Shown piece by piece: positions 1 through 9,400 of a stretch of 64,000 nt of DNA. Source of the stretch: Arthrobacter_D sp015752045 (lineage in GTDB: Bacteria; Actinomycetota; Actinomycetes; Actinomycetales; Micrococcaceae); NCBI RefSeq assembly GCF_015752045.1, contig NZ_JADOUS010000012.1, positions 9,516 through 73,515 on the forward strand, given 5' to 3'. The notes beneath the pieces were generated by a model. That model did no database searches. It worked only from the letters and a program-made list of their open reading frames with translations, and had not been told where the DNA came from. Position 1 is the first letter of the stretch, and every line of letters starts with the position of its first letter. A program made the position numbers and the translations under genes.

Positions 1-2
1 TC

Positions 3-1361
3 AAACGGAAGATGGGCGAGGAGGAGGTCCGGTACCTACACCCCGACCTCGAACCGGTCCTCGAACGGACCCTCGGCGTCCCGCTCTTCCAGGAACAGCT
101 CATGCAGATGGCGATGGTGGTGGGCGGCTGCTCCGGGGCGGACGCCGACCTCCTCCGCCGGGCCATGGGGTCCAAACGCGGCGAGGAGCGGATCGACTCC
201 CTCAAGGCCACGCTGTACGAGGGCATGGCAGCCAACGGGATCACCGGCGACGTCGCGGACACCATCTACGACAAGATCCACGCCTTCGCGAACTTCGGGT
301 TCGCCGAGAGCCACTCGATCAGCTTCGCCCTGCTGGTCTACGTCAGCGCCTGGTTGCGCCTGCACTACCCCGGGGCGTTCCTGGCCGCGCTCCTGCGGGC
401 GCAGCCCATGGGGTTCTATTCACCCCAGACGCTCGTGGCCGACGCCCGGCGGCACGGAGCCGTGGTCCTGCGGCCCGACATCCTGCACTCCGGGGTGCAC
501 GCCGACCTCGAACCGCTCGAGGGCTACGCGCCGGCTGACGATCCGTCGGCACGCACCACCGGCATGGACTGCTGCACGGAGGACGAGCAGCCCCCGGTCG
601 GTTACTTCGACCAGGACACGCCGTTCGACTCGACCCCCCACCGCCGCGACGGCAACTACGCGGTGCGGCTCGGACTCGCCAGCGTCGAATCCGTCGGTGT
701 GGACCTCGCCGGGAGGATCGTCGCCGAACGGGATGGCAATGGGCCCTACGAGGACATGCCCGACCTCGCGCGCCGCACGGGCGTCAATGCGGGCCAGCTC
801 GAGGCGCTCGCGGCGTCCGGTGCGTTCGACTCGATGGGCCTGAGCCGTCGCGAGGCACTCTGGAACGCCGGCCCGGCCTCGACGGAACGCGACGGCCAGA
901 TCAGGGGCACCGCCGTCTACATCCAGCCTCCCCTGATGCCCGAACTCTCGGACATCGACAAGGTGGGCTCCGACCTGTGGTCCACGGGCATCACCCCCGA
1001 CGACCACCCCGTGCGCCACGCCCGGGCCAGGCTGAAGCGCCGCGGCGCCCTGACGGCACAGGAACTCAGGACGTCCGAGTCCGGCCGCCGGATCGAGGTG
1101 GCAGGAGTCGTGACACACCGGCAACGGCCGGCGACGGCGAGCGGGATCACGTTCATGAACCTGGAGGACGAGACGGGACTGGTGAACGTCATCTGCTCCG
1201 TGGGGGTGTGGCAGCGCTACCGCCGTGTCGCCCGGGAGGCCAGCAGCGTGATCGTCAGGGGTGTCCTCGAGCGGTCCCCCGAGGGGATCGTCAATGTCGT
1301 GGCGGACCGCATCGAGGTCCTGCAGCTCAAGGCGACCACGAAGTCCCGCGACTTCCGCTGA
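3..1361 (+). CDS. dnaE2: Error-prone DNA polymerase DnaE2, C-terminal part (5' end outside window)
   Basis: The reading frame is open to the left edge, so only about 450 C-terminal residues of a roughly 1,100-residue C-family polymerase are present. Residues such as GVPLFQEQLMQMAM, the fingers/helix-hairpin-helix region (DMPDLARRTGVNAGQLEALA) and an OB-fold nucleic-acid binding domain near the end (RIEVAGVVTHRQRP) are typical of DnaE-type polymerases. The terminal SRDFR motif is characteristic of DnaE2, the translesion polymerase that works with ImuA'/ImuB in damage-induced mutagenesis. DnaE2 is preferred over replicative DnaE1 because of this short C-terminus. A hairpin terminator follows directly. 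Confidence 0.85.
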   Translation, partial: KRKMGEEEVRYLHPDLEPVLERTLGVPLFQEQLMQMAMVVGGCSGADADLLRRAMGSKRGEERIDSLKATLYEGMAANGITGDVADTIYDKIHAFANFGFAESHSISFALLVYVSAWLRLHYPGAFLAALLRAQPMGFYSPQTLVADARRHGAVVLRPDILHSGVHADLEPLEGYAPADDPSARTTGMDCCTEDEQPPVGYFDQDTPFDSTPHRRDGNYAVRLGLASVESVGVDLAGRIVAERDGNGPYEDMPDLARRTGVNAGQLEALAASGAFDSMGLSRREALWNAGPASTERDGQIRGTAVYIQPPLMPELSDIDKVGSDLWSTGITPDDHPVRHARARLKRRGALTAQELRTSESGRRIEVAGVVTHRQRPATASGITFMNLEDETGLVNVICSVGVWQRYRRVAREASSVIVRGVLERSPEGIVNVVADRIEVLQLKATTKSRDFR

Positions 1362-1375
1362 TGGCCCGGATACGA

Positions 1376-1406
1376 CGAAGGGCCCCCGCTGAGCGGAGGC
1401 CCTTCG
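1376..1406 (+). terminator. Hairpin terminator after dnaE2
   Basis: A 9-bp perfect stem (CGAAGGGCC with GGCCCTTCG) closes a GC-rich loop and is followed by TTTG. It lies 14 bases after the dnaE2 stop. It could also act on transcripts leaving tRNA-Leu on the other strand. Confidence 0.7.
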
Positions 1407-1430
1407 TTTGCTGCAGACGATCCTGCATCG

Positions 1431-1513
1431 TGCGCGAGGGGGGATTTGAACCCCCACACCCTTTCGGATACTGGCACCTGAAGCCAGCGCGTCTGCCGTT
1501 CCGCCACTCGCGC
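1431..1513 (-). tRNA. tRNA-Leu (CAG anticodon)
   Basis: The reverse strand folds into a type II tRNA. It has a 7-bp acceptor stem GCGCGAG/CTCGCGC, an anticodon stem CTGGC/GCCAG with loop TTCAGGT (anticodon CAG), a long variable arm typical of leucine tRNAs, and T-loop GTTCAAATC. The discriminator is A and CCA is not encoded. It is 83 nt. Confidence 0.93.
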
Positions 1514-1830
1514 AATTTCGAGATTCCAACATCTGCACCTGGCAGGTGTTGTGAACAGCAGAGTCAAGCATAACGGAGCCCGGCAGCAATTACCTAAACC
1601 GCCCGCAGGGGCAGGCTCGGCGGCGTCCCTGCACGGTCCGCGACGGCGGATGATCGTTAGGACAAAGTAATCCCCGGCGCGACGGCTTGGAGCCCATTAC
1701 CAGAGGCTCCCAGTAGTATCGGAGGGAACATGCCCGGCTGGACATTGCCATGACCAGAACCGGGCCATGCCCCTCAGCACCCTGCTGACCGGGCCCTGGA
1801 CACCTGTGCAGCAGGGGGAGGAGGCGGAAG
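1514..1830. other. Intergenic region between tRNA-Leu and fhaA
   Basis: No convincing gene was seen in these 317 bases. The leftward strand has TTGACT at 1562-1567, a possible -35 element for tRNA-Leu without a clear -10 partner. The rightward strand has TAGTAT at 1714-1719, a possible -10 for the fhaA operon with no good -35. A strong GGAGGAGG-type ribosome binding site precedes fhaA. Confidence 0.4.
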
Positions 1831-2571
1831 ATGGGCATTCTCGACAATGTGGAGCGGGGACTCGAAAAGCTGGTCCGCGGCGCCTTCACCACGGGGGCGC
1901 GATCCCAGGTGCAGCCCCTCGAGATCGCCAGTGCCCTCCGCAAGGAACTGGACAACCGGTCCCTCGTCCTCGCGCAGGGACGCACCCTCGCCCCCAACGT
2001 GTTCACGGCCCGCCTGTCCGATTCCGACTTCGAACTCGCGCAGCAGTGGGGATCCGCACTCGCCGAAGAACTCTGCGACGTCGTCATCGCCCATGTGAAC
2101 GGCCAGCAGTACAGCCTCCAGGGGCCTGTCCGCGTCTCCTTCGAGCACGATCCGGAGCTCAAGGCCGGGGTCTTCGAGATCGATTCCTCCATCGAGAAGC
2201 AGACCGCCGCGCGGCGCTCCCCGGGCCCGGCCGCTCCCACGGCTCCGCGCCGCCAGCCCACGCGTTACCAGCCGATCCTCGAGATGGACGGCCAGCGCTA
2301 CTCCATCAATTCCGGCTCCATCGTCCTCGGCCGCTCCTCGGAAGCGGACATCCTCGTCGACGACACCGGGGTCTCCCGGCGCCACCTGGAGATCCGGGCG
2401 CAGGGCGCCCGGATCTACGCCGTCGATCTCGGGTCCACCAACGGAAGCTACGTGAACGGGCAGCGGGTGGTCGGACAGGCGGAACTCACCGACGGCTCCA
2501 CGATCACCATGGGACGCTCCCGCATGACGTTCCACCTCCTCCCGACACAGGACGGGGATGGCCGCCGATGA
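1831..2571 (+). CDS. fhaA: FhaA-like protein: DUF3662 domain plus FHA domain
   Basis: This 246-residue cytoplasmic adaptor opens a cell-envelope signalling operon. Residues 4-118 match the DUF3662 domain found in actinobacterial FhaA, followed by a proline-rich linker. Residues about 148-240 form an FHA phosphothreonine-binding domain with the GRSSEADI, SRRHLEI and LGSTNGSYVNG motifs. In mycobacteria FhaA binds phosphorylated partners of the PknA/PknB kinases and the MurJ-associated pseudokinase (family knowledge). It is about half the mycobacterial length, lacking the long Gln/Pro-rich middle. The ATG follows a GGAGG-rich site and the stop overlaps fhaB by 4 bp. Confidence 0.92.
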   Translation: MGILDNVERGLEKLVRGAFTTGARSQVQPLEIASALRKELDNRSLVLAQGRTLAPNVFTARLSDSDFELAQQWGSALAEELCDVVIAHVNGQQYSLQGPVRVSFEHDPELKAGVFEIDSSIEKQTAARRSPGPAAPTAPRRQPTRYQPILEMDGQRYSINSGSIVLGRSSEADILVDDTGVSRRHLEIRAQGARIYAVDLGSTNGSYVNGQRVVGQAELTDGSTITMGRSRMTFHLLPTQDGDGRR

Positions 2572-3056
2572 GCGAGGCCGGAGAGCTCACCGTCACCCTG
2601 TTCCGCTTCGGTTTCCTGATCCTGCTGTGGGTCCTGGTCCTCAGCACGGTCGGCGCCCTGCGACGCGACCTCGCCGTCGGACGCCGCAACAGGGTGGGTG
2701 CACCCACGGCGCGCGAGATCCGCAAGAATCCCGAGCTCGTGGAGGAACCGCCTGCCGCACGCACCGCCACCCGCCGGCTGGTCGTCACGGAGGGCCCCCT
2801 CGCGGGGACCAGCCTCGACCTCGCGGCGAGCCCCATCCTCCTGGGCCGCGCCCAGGAGGCAACCCTCGTGCTCGAGGACGACTATGCCTCCGGCCGCCAC
2901 GCCCGTCTCTTCCCGCAGGGCAGCCGCTGGTTCATCGAGGATCTCGGCTCCACCAACGGCACCTACCTTGCAGGGGCCCAACTGACGCGCGCGCTGCCCG
3001 TCGAGCCGAATGTCCCCATCCGGATCGGTAAGACGGTCATCGAATTGAGGCCGTAG
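2568..3056 (+). CDS. fhaB: FhaB-like membrane-anchored FHA protein
   Basis: The 162-residue protein has one N-terminal membrane segment (about residues 10-28, rich in Leu, Phe and Val) and a cytoplasmic C-terminal FHA domain (about 75-160). The domain carries GRAQEATL, SGRHARL and LGSTNGTYL, matching the phosphothreonine pocket. In the mycobacterial homologue (FipA/FhaB) it links PknA/PknB phosphorylation to division. The ATG overlaps the fhaA stop as ATGA, so translation is coupled, and pstP starts 2 bp after its stop. Confidence 0.9.
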   Translation: MSEAGELTVTLFRFGFLILLWVLVLSTVGALRRDLAVGRRNRVGAPTAREIRKNPELVEEPPAARTATRRLVVTEGPLAGTSLDLAASPILLGRAQEATLVLEDDYASGRHARLFPQGSRWFIEDLGSTNGTYLAGAQLTRALPVEPNVPIRIGKTVIELRP

Positions 3057-3058
3057 GC

Positions 3059-4684
3059 GTGCCGCTTGCCCTGAGGTTCGCTGCCCGCTCCGACGTGGGC
3101 ATGGTGCGGGCGAAGAACGACGACTCCGCGTACGTGGGTCGCTATCTCGCCGTCGTCGCCGACGGCATGGGTGGCCACGCCGGCGGCAATGTCGCCTCCG
3201 CCTCCACGGTCCTGGACCTGGTCCACCTCGACCACGGCGCGCATGACGGCGACGCCGGGACGCACCTGGCGGACGAGATCCAGACCGCGAACTCGCTGCT
3301 CTCCGAACTCGTCGCCACCAACCCGCAGCTCGCCGGCATGGGTACGACGGTCACGGCGATCCTGCTCGAGGGCAGCACCCTGCAGCTCGCCCACATCGGC
3401 GACTCCCGCGCCTACCGCCTGAAGGACGGCGTCTTCGAGCAGATCACCACGGATCACACGTTCGTACAGCGCCTCATCGAGGAAGGACGGCTCAGGCCCG
3501 AGGAGGCGGAGACCCACCCCCACAAGAACGTCCTCATGAGGGTGCTCGGCGACGTCGACGCGAGCCCGGAGCTGGACCTCGCGCAGTTCGACGCCGAACC
3601 CGGAGAACGCTGGCTGCTCTGCTCGGACGGCCTCAACGCCGTCCTGCAGGACCGCAGGGTGGAGCAGGTCATGCGCGAGGCGAAGAGCATCCGTGAATGC
3701 GTCGACACCCTCGTCGACCTGACCCTCGCGGGCGGCTCCCCGGACAACATCACCGTCGCCGTCGTCGAGGTCATCGAGGCCGACGACGACGACGCGTCGC
3801 CCCCGGCGTCCATCCCCCCCGCCCGGCAGGCGGCGGGCGAACGCGACCTGCCGGCCGACCCCGATGCGGCCTCCCACGAGATCGACCGGAACGGCGACCT
3901 GCCCGGCGCGGCGATCCGCGCCGACGTCATCCGCCAGGACCTGCTCACGCGACCCCATGTGCTCGTGGGATCCGCGGCCCTCGCGACCGAGACGGGCCAG
4001 ATCCCGATCGTGACCCAGCGGTCCACCGAACGGCGCGCCGCCAAGATGCTGACGCACAAGGCCGAGCCGGAGGCCACGGAGGACCCCGAGGACCAGGCGC
4101 CGTCGGGGAAGAAGCGCTGGTTCATCCCGACGATCCTCTCCCTCATGACCCTCATCCTGATTGCCGTCGTCGGCCTGGGCTACACCTGGACCCAGACCCG
4201 CTACTACGTGGCGGACTCGGACAACCGCGTCGCGATCTACACGGGGGTTCCCCAACGGATCGGACCGATCAGCCTCAGCGAGCTGTACGAGGTGACGGAC
4301 ATCCCCGTCTCCAACCTGCCCGAGTACCAGCGGTCCCAGCTGTCGAACACGCTCCCGGCGGCGAGCCTTGAGGAAGCCGAACGGATCGTCGGCGATCTGC
4401 GCAGTGAACTGCGGGCCGTCAGCTGCGACCCCGCGCCGTCCTCCACGGCCTCCGCATCACCGGGCCCGACAGCCGGCACCGCTGCCGGCGGGCCCGCGCC
4501 CTCCGGTACGGCGTCGCCGCGGCCGTCCGGTTCGCCGTCGGCCACCCCGACCGCCACCCCGTCCTCGTCCCCGTCCTCGTCCCCGTCGGGCTCCGCCTCG
4601 GCGTCCGCGTCTCCGCGGGCGACCCCGTCCTCCCCCGCCGTGTCATCCCCAGCCGTCGAATGTGAAGGTGCAGCAGATGAGTGA
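3059..4684 (+). CDS. pstP: PP2C-family Ser/Thr protein phosphatase PstP
   Basis: This is the partner phosphatase for the Ser/Thr kinases encoded in the same operon. Residues 5-240 form a PP2C domain with metal-binding motifs ADGMGGHAGGN, HIGDSRAYRL, CSDGLNAVL and SPDNITVAVVEV. A linker is followed by a single membrane helix near residues 355-378. The extracellular tail ends in about 75 residues very rich in Ser, Pro, Ala and Thr, suggesting a wall-spanning or disordered segment. The start is GTG, 2 bp after fhaB, and the stop overlaps rodA by 8 bp. Confidence 0.95.
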   Translation: MPLALRFAARSDVGMVRAKNDDSAYVGRYLAVVADGMGGHAGGNVASASTVLDLVHLDHGAHDGDAGTHLADEIQTANSLLSELVATNPQLAGMGTTVTAILLEGSTLQLAHIGDSRAYRLKDGVFEQITTDHTFVQRLIEEGRLRPEEAETHPHKNVLMRVLGDVDASPELDLAQFDAEPGERWLLCSDGLNAVLQDRRVEQVMREAKSIRECVDTLVDLTLAGGSPDNITVAVVEVIEADDDDASPPASIPPARQAAGERDLPADPDAASHEIDRNGDLPGAAIRADVIRQDLLTRPHVLVGSAALATETGQIPIVTQRSTERRAAKMLTHKAEPEATEDPEDQAPSGKKRWFIPTILSLMTLILIAVVGLGYTWTQTRYYVADSDNRVAIYTGVPQRIGPISLSELYEVTDIPVSNLPEYQRSQLSNTLPAASLEEAERIVGDLRSELRAVSCDPAPSSTASASPGPTAGTAAGGPAPSGTASPRPSGSPSATPTATPSSSPSSSPSGSASASASPRATPSSPAVSSPAVECEGAADE

Positions 4685-6107
4685 TGTCCTGACCGTGCCC
4701 CGGTCGCGGCGCAACGTCGAGCTGCTCCTGCTCCTCCTCGCGCTCGTCGTCGCGATCACCGCCAACTACCTGGCGGGCGTGGATCGCGAGGAGGCGTTCA
4801 GTGAGTTCTTCTGGACCCTCAGCCTGACCCTCACCCTCATGAGCCTGTTCCTGCATGTCGTCCTGCGCTTCCGGGCGAAGTATGCCGATCCGCTCATTCT
4901 TCCGATCGTGGTGGCGCTGAACGGAATCGGCTTGGCCATGATCCACCGACTGGATCTGTCGGCCATGCAGGTCAACCCGGAAATGAGTCCCGTCGCACCG
5001 CAGCAGGTGATGTGGACGGCCGTCGCCATGGGCGCCGCCGCGGTCCTCCTGATCCTCCTGCGGGACCACAGGCTGCTGCGCCGCTTCACGTACATCTCGC
5101 TGATCGTCAGCGCCGTCCTCCTCCTGCTGCCGCTCGCCCCGGCCCCACTCGGCCTGGAGATCAACGGGGCGCGGATCTGGATCTCGGTGGGCTTCGGCAC
5201 CTTCCAGCCGGGCGAGATCGCGAAGATCACCCTTGCCATCTTCTTCGCGGGGTATCTCTCGACGAATCGGGACCTCATCCTGCTGGCGGGCAAGAAGCTG
5301 GGTCCGCTCCAGCTCCCCCGCTTCAAGGACCTCGCGCCCATGGCGGCTGCCTGGCTCGTGAGCATCGGCGTGCTGATCTTCCAGCGGGACCTCGGCTCGT
5401 CCATCCTCTTCTTCGGTCTGTTCATGGTCATGATCTACGTCGCGACGAGCCGGGTCAGCTGGGTGCTGATCGGACTGGCCATGATCGGCGTCGGCATCTT
5501 CGTGGCGCTCGAATTGTTCAGCCACGTCGCACTGCGGTTCGATTCCTGGATCAACGCCTTCGCCCCGGAGGTCTACGACCGCGCGCCGGGCGGCAGCCAC
5601 CAGGTGGTGCAGGGCCTGTTCGGCCTGGCCAACGGCGGACTCGCCGGCACGGGCTTCGGAGCAGGGCGCCCCGACCTCGTCACGTATGCCAACAGCGACA
5701 TGATCATCGCCGCACTGGGCGAGGAGCTGGGGCTCATCGGCGTCGTCGCCATCGTGATGCTCTACGTACTCCTGGTCTCCCGGGGGATCCGGGCCGCGCT
5801 GGGGACGAAGGACGGTTTCGGCAAGCTCCTCGCCTGCGGCCTCTCCTTCACGATCGCCCTACAGTGCTTCGTGGTCATCGGCGGCATCACGCGCCTGATC
5901 CCCCTGACGGGCCTCACCACGCCGTTCATGTCCGCCGGTGGCTCGTCGCTGCTGGCGAACTGGCTCATCGTGGCCCTGATCCTGCTCATCTCCGAGACCG
6001 CCCGCCGCCCGGTGCCGACGGCACCCATGAAGGACTCCTTCCCCGATGCGGTCGGAGTCAGCGGCAAACCCGTGAAGAAGCGGACCGCGAAGGTGGCCAC
6101 CCGATGA
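4677..6107 (+). CDS. rodA: FtsW/RodA/SpoVE-family peptidoglycan glycosyltransferase
   Basis: The 476-residue polytopic SEDS protein polymerises lipid II outside the membrane together with a class B PBP, which here is the next gene. Many hydrophobic helices are evident, along with conserved stretches PGEIAKITLAIFFAGYL and YANSDMIIAALGEELGL. The ATG at 4677 lies within the end of pstP. Position in the pstP-rodA-pbpA-pknA-pknB operon supports RodA (elongation) rather than FtsW (division), although Arthrobacter-type cells may use it differently. Confidence 0.93.
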   Translation: MSDVLTVPRSRRNVELLLLLLALVVAITANYLAGVDREEAFSEFFWTLSLTLTLMSLFLHVVLRFRAKYADPLILPIVVALNGIGLAMIHRLDLSAMQVNPEMSPVAPQQVMWTAVAMGAAAVLLILLRDHRLLRRFTYISLIVSAVLLLLPLAPAPLGLEINGARIWISVGFGTFQPGEIAKITLAIFFAGYLSTNRDLILLAGKKLGPLQLPRFKDLAPMAAAWLVSIGVLIFQRDLGSSILFFGLFMVMIYVATSRVSWVLIGLAMIGVGIFVALELFSHVALRFDSWINAFAPEVYDRAPGGSHQVVQGLFGLANGGLAGTGFGAGRPDLVTYANSDMIIAALGEELGLIGVVAIVMLYVLLVSRGIRAALGTKDGFGKLLACGLSFTIALQCFVVIGGITRLIPLTGLTTPFMSAGGSSLLANWLIVALILLISETARRPVPTAPMKDSFPDAVGVSGKPVKKRTAKVATR

Positions 6108-7546
6108 ACCAGGCCATCCGCAGGGCGTGGGTCGTGGCGATCAGCATGTTCGCCCTGGTGCTCGGTTCCCTCACCTACGTGCAGTTCTTCCAGGCGCAGG
6201 AACTCAAGGCGAACCCGTGGAACAGCCGCCAGCTCTACCAGGACTTCGGCCGGCAGCGCGGCGCGATCCTCGTCGACGGCCGTGCCATCGCCGAGTCCGT
6301 GCCCTCGAGCGACCAGTTCAACTACCAGCGCGTGTACAACGAACCGGAACTGTACGCCCACCTGAGCGGGTACTACTCCCTCTCCCTCGGGTCATCGCAG
6401 CTCGAGAAAGCGGAATCGGAGATCCTCGCGGGAACCAGCAGCTCACTGTTCTACGACCGCGTGGTGACCCTCTTCTCCGGCGTCGATCCTCAGGGCGCGT
6501 CGGTGGAGCTCACGATCGACCCGGAGATCCAGCAGCTCGCCTCCGACCTCATCCCCGACGGTCAACGCGGCTCGATCGTGGTGATGGAGCCCTCCACGGG
6601 CAACATCCTCGCGATGGTCTCGAAGCCCTCCTACGACCCCAACCTCCTCTCGGGGCACGACACCGCGGTCATCGAGCAGAATGCCGCGAAGCTGTCGGAG
6701 CAGCCGGGCCTCTCGATCTATACGAACCCGGCCACCGAATCCCTCGTCTCGCCCGGATCCGTCTTCAAGCTCATCGACGCCGCGGCCGCGCTCGAGTCCG
6801 GGGAGTACGACGCCGAATCGCAGATCCCGAATCCTCCCGCCCTGGAATTCCCCGGGATCGAGTACACCCTGCCGAACTTCGTCTCGGGCAACTGCGCGAG
6901 CAGGACGACGGCGGACCTCGAGTTCGCGCTGGAACAGTCGTGCAACACGCCCTTCGCGCAGATCGCACTGGACCTGGGTGAGGAGGCCATCGCGGAGCAG
7001 GCCGCGAAGTTCGGGTTCGGCGAGGAGATGGACATTCCCACCAGGGTCATCGCGAGCGTCTTCCCCTCGGACCTGACGGACACCGAGCTGGCGCAGTCCG
7101 CCGTCGGGCAGTTCGACACGCGGGTGACACCCCTCCAGATGGCGATGGTGTCCGCCGCCATCGCGAACGACGGCCAGCAGATGAAACCGCAGCTCGTGAA
7201 ATCGATCCGGGCCGCGGACCTCGAGCTCATCGAGTCGCCCCAGCCGGAGTCGCTGCGCCAGTCGGTCAGCGGGGACACCGCGGACCAGCTCACGGAATGG
7301 ATGGTCAACGTGGTGGACAACGGCACGGGGGTGGGCGCCCAGGTGCCCGGTGTCCGGGTGGCCGGCAAGACGGGAACCGCGGAGTTCTCCGAAACCGGTG
7401 ACAACGCATGGTTCACGGGCTTCGCGCCAGCGGACGACCCCCAGGTAGCACTTTCGATCGTGATGGAGAACGTGGACATCCCCACTGGTCAGCAATTGAC
7501 CTCCCCCAGTGCCAAGAGACTCATAGAGGCGGTGTTGAACAGATGA
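6104..7546 (+). CDS. pbpA: Class B penicillin-binding protein PbpA
   Basis: This 480-residue transpeptidase has an N-terminal membrane anchor (about residues 8-28), a dimerisation region and a C-terminal penicillin-binding domain. The catalytic SxxK motif is SVFK (Ser near residue 219), the SxN motif is SCN and the KTG motif is in AGKTGTAEFS. It should cross-link peptidoglycan as the partner of RodA. ATGA-type 4-bp overlaps with rodA and pknA indicate tight translational coupling. Confidence 0.95.
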   Translation: MNQAIRRAWVVAISMFALVLGSLTYVQFFQAQELKANPWNSRQLYQDFGRQRGAILVDGRAIAESVPSSDQFNYQRVYNEPELYAHLSGYYSLSLGSSQLEKAESEILAGTSSSLFYDRVVTLFSGVDPQGASVELTIDPEIQQLASDLIPDGQRGSIVVMEPSTGNILAMVSKPSYDPNLLSGHDTAVIEQNAAKLSEQPGLSIYTNPATESLVSPGSVFKLIDAAAALESGEYDAESQIPNPPALEFPGIEYTLPNFVSGNCASRTTADLEFALEQSCNTPFAQIALDLGEEAIAEQAAKFGFGEEMDIPTRVIASVFPSDLTDTELAQSAVGQFDTRVTPLQMAMVSAAIANDGQQMKPQLVKSIRAADLELIESPQPESLRQSVSGDTADQLTEWMVNVVDNGTGVGAQVPGVRVAGKTGTAEFSETGDNAWFTGFAPADDPQVALSIVMENVDIPTGQQLTSPSAKRLIEAVLNR

Positions 7547-9366
7547 GGCCCACATCAGGCATCACCCTGGGCGGCAGGTTCCAACTGACCGAGCGGATCG
7601 CCATCGGGGGCATGGGCGAGGTGTGGAAGGCGCGGGACCAGATCCTCGGCCGCGTCGTCGCGATCAAGATCCTCAAGGAGGAGTACTCGGGCGATCCCGC
7701 GTTCCTCAACCGCTTCCGGGCCGAGGCCCGCCATACGGCGCTGCTGAACCACGAAGGCATCGCGAACGTCTTCGACTACGGCGAGGAGGGCGGATCCGCG
7801 TACCTCGTGATGGAACTCGTTCCGGGGCAGCCGCTCTCGGCCGTCATCGAGAAGGAACAGGTCCTCTCCCCCGACCGCACGCTCTCGATCGTCGGGCAGA
7901 CCGCCACCGCCCTCGCCGTCGCGCACCGCCAGGGCCTCGTGCACCGGGACGTGAAGCCGGGCAACATCCTCGTGATGCCGGACAGCCGCGTGAAGATCAC
8001 CGACTTCGGGATCGCGCGGCTGGCCGATCAGGTACCGCTGACCGCTACGGGCCAGGTCATGGGGACGGCGCAGTACCTCGCGCCGGAGCAGGCGACCGGC
8101 CAGCCGGCCACGGGCTCGTCCGACATCTATGCACTCGGCGTCATCGGGTACGAACTGCTGGCCGGACGGCGCCCGTTCTCCGGCGAATCGCAGATCGCGA
8201 TCGCCCTCGCGCAGGTCAACGACGCCCCGCCGCCGCTTCCGCAGTCCATCCCGCGGCCGGTCAGGGCACTCATCGGCTCCATGCTGGCCAAGGACCCCGC
8301 GGATCGACCACGCGACGCCGAATCCCTCGCGCGCGCCGTCGATGCCATCCGCGCCGGCGACATCCGTGCCGCGGAGGCGGCCGTGCCGGGCCTGCTGTCC
8401 TTCGCCCCGGATCCGGGCGACTCCACCGCGGCGATTCCCCGCCAGGACACGCAGGCGACGACGATGGTGCCGGCGCCGTCGACGTCGGCACTGCCCACGG
8501 TCGCCGCACCGGCCGCGGTCGGCGCAGCGGCCGGCATCGCCGCATCGCGGAACTGGTCGGAGGAGGACCTCGACGCGCCCTCTCCCGAGCAGCCGAACCG
8601 CGACGAGGACGAGAACGGCCGGAGCCCGTGGCTGATCCCGCTGATCGTGCTTCTCCTGCTCGCCCTCGGCGCCATCGCCTTCCTCGTCCTGCAACCCCTC
8701 CTGTCCGGTGGCGGTGACCCCGCGCCGGCGGAGACGAGCACCTCCGCGAGCGCCGCGCCGACGACGTCCCGTACACCGTCGCCGTCGCCCACCTCGCCGT
8801 CGCCCTCCCCGTCTCCGAGCACCACGGAGGCCGATCAGGTGGTCATCACACCGAGCCAGTACCTGGGCCGGCCCGAGGCGGAGGTCTCGGCGGAACTCGG
8901 TGGACTGGGGTTCCGCGTGGAATCCCAGCGGGAGTCGTCCGCCGAGTTCGCTGCGGGCCTGGTGATTGGCGTCGCCCCCGTCGGGGCGCTGAGCCCGGGC
9001 GACACCGTCACCCTCACCGTGTCGACCGGACCGGAGCAGGTCACGATCCCCGCGGGACTGCAGGGACGAACCGGCGCGGAGCTCGAGGCCGCCCTCGTGG
9101 AGCTCGGCCTGCGGCCCGTGAACGTGGGCAGGGAGGAATCACAGCAGCCCGAGGGAACGGTGCTGCGCACGGATCCGGGACCCGGGGCAGCGGTGCCGGT
9201 GAACAGCGAGGTGCGATACGTGGTCTCGTCCGGCCCGCCAGCGACCCAGGCTCCCGCACCCCCGGCCCCTCAGCCGGCGGTCCCGACGACGACTGCGCCC
9301 GCACCACCGGCGACGTCCGCGGCCACGGCGCCGACCCCCGCGCCGACAGCCACCACCGGCCCGTGA
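7543..9366 (+). CDS. pknA: Ser/Thr protein kinase PknA-like with PASTA repeats
   Basis: The 607-residue membrane kinase has an N-terminal Hanks-type domain (about 10-275) with the glycine loop GGMGEVWKARD, catalytic lysine in VAIKIL, HRDVKPGN and DFGIARL. An Ala/Pro-rich juxtamembrane region leads to a membrane helix near residues 362-386. After a Ser/Thr/Pro linker there are two PASTA-like repeats (about 430-565) and a Pro/Ala/Thr-rich tail. PASTA repeats sense muropeptides or lipid II. Mycobacterial PknA lacks them, so this architecture differs. The start at 7543 overlaps the pbpA stop. Confidence 0.93.
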   Translation: MRPTSGITLGGRFQLTERIAIGGMGEVWKARDQILGRVVAIKILKEEYSGDPAFLNRFRAEARHTALLNHEGIANVFDYGEEGGSAYLVMELVPGQPLSAVIEKEQVLSPDRTLSIVGQTATALAVAHRQGLVHRDVKPGNILVMPDSRVKITDFGIARLADQVPLTATGQVMGTAQYLAPEQATGQPATGSSDIYALGVIGYELLAGRRPFSGESQIAIALAQVNDAPPPLPQSIPRPVRALIGSMLAKDPADRPRDAESLARAVDAIRAGDIRAAEAAVPGLLSFAPDPGDSTAAIPRQDTQATTMVPAPSTSALPTVAAPAAVGAAAGIAASRNWSEEDLDAPSPEQPNRDEDENGRSPWLIPLIVLLLLALGAIAFLVLQPLLSGGGDPAPAETSTSASAAPTTSRTPSPSPTSPSPSPSPSTTEADQVVITPSQYLGRPEAEVSAELGGLGFRVESQRESSAEFAAGLVIGVAPVGALSPGDTVTLTVSTGPEQVTIPAGLQGRTGAELEAALVELGLRPVNVGREESQQPEGTVLRTDPGPGAAVPVNSEVRYVVSSGPPATQAPAPPAPQPAVPTTTAPAPPATSAATAPTPAPTATTGP

Positions 9367-9400
9367 CCGGCGACCCGAGACGGCGCGGGAAGGATGCGAC

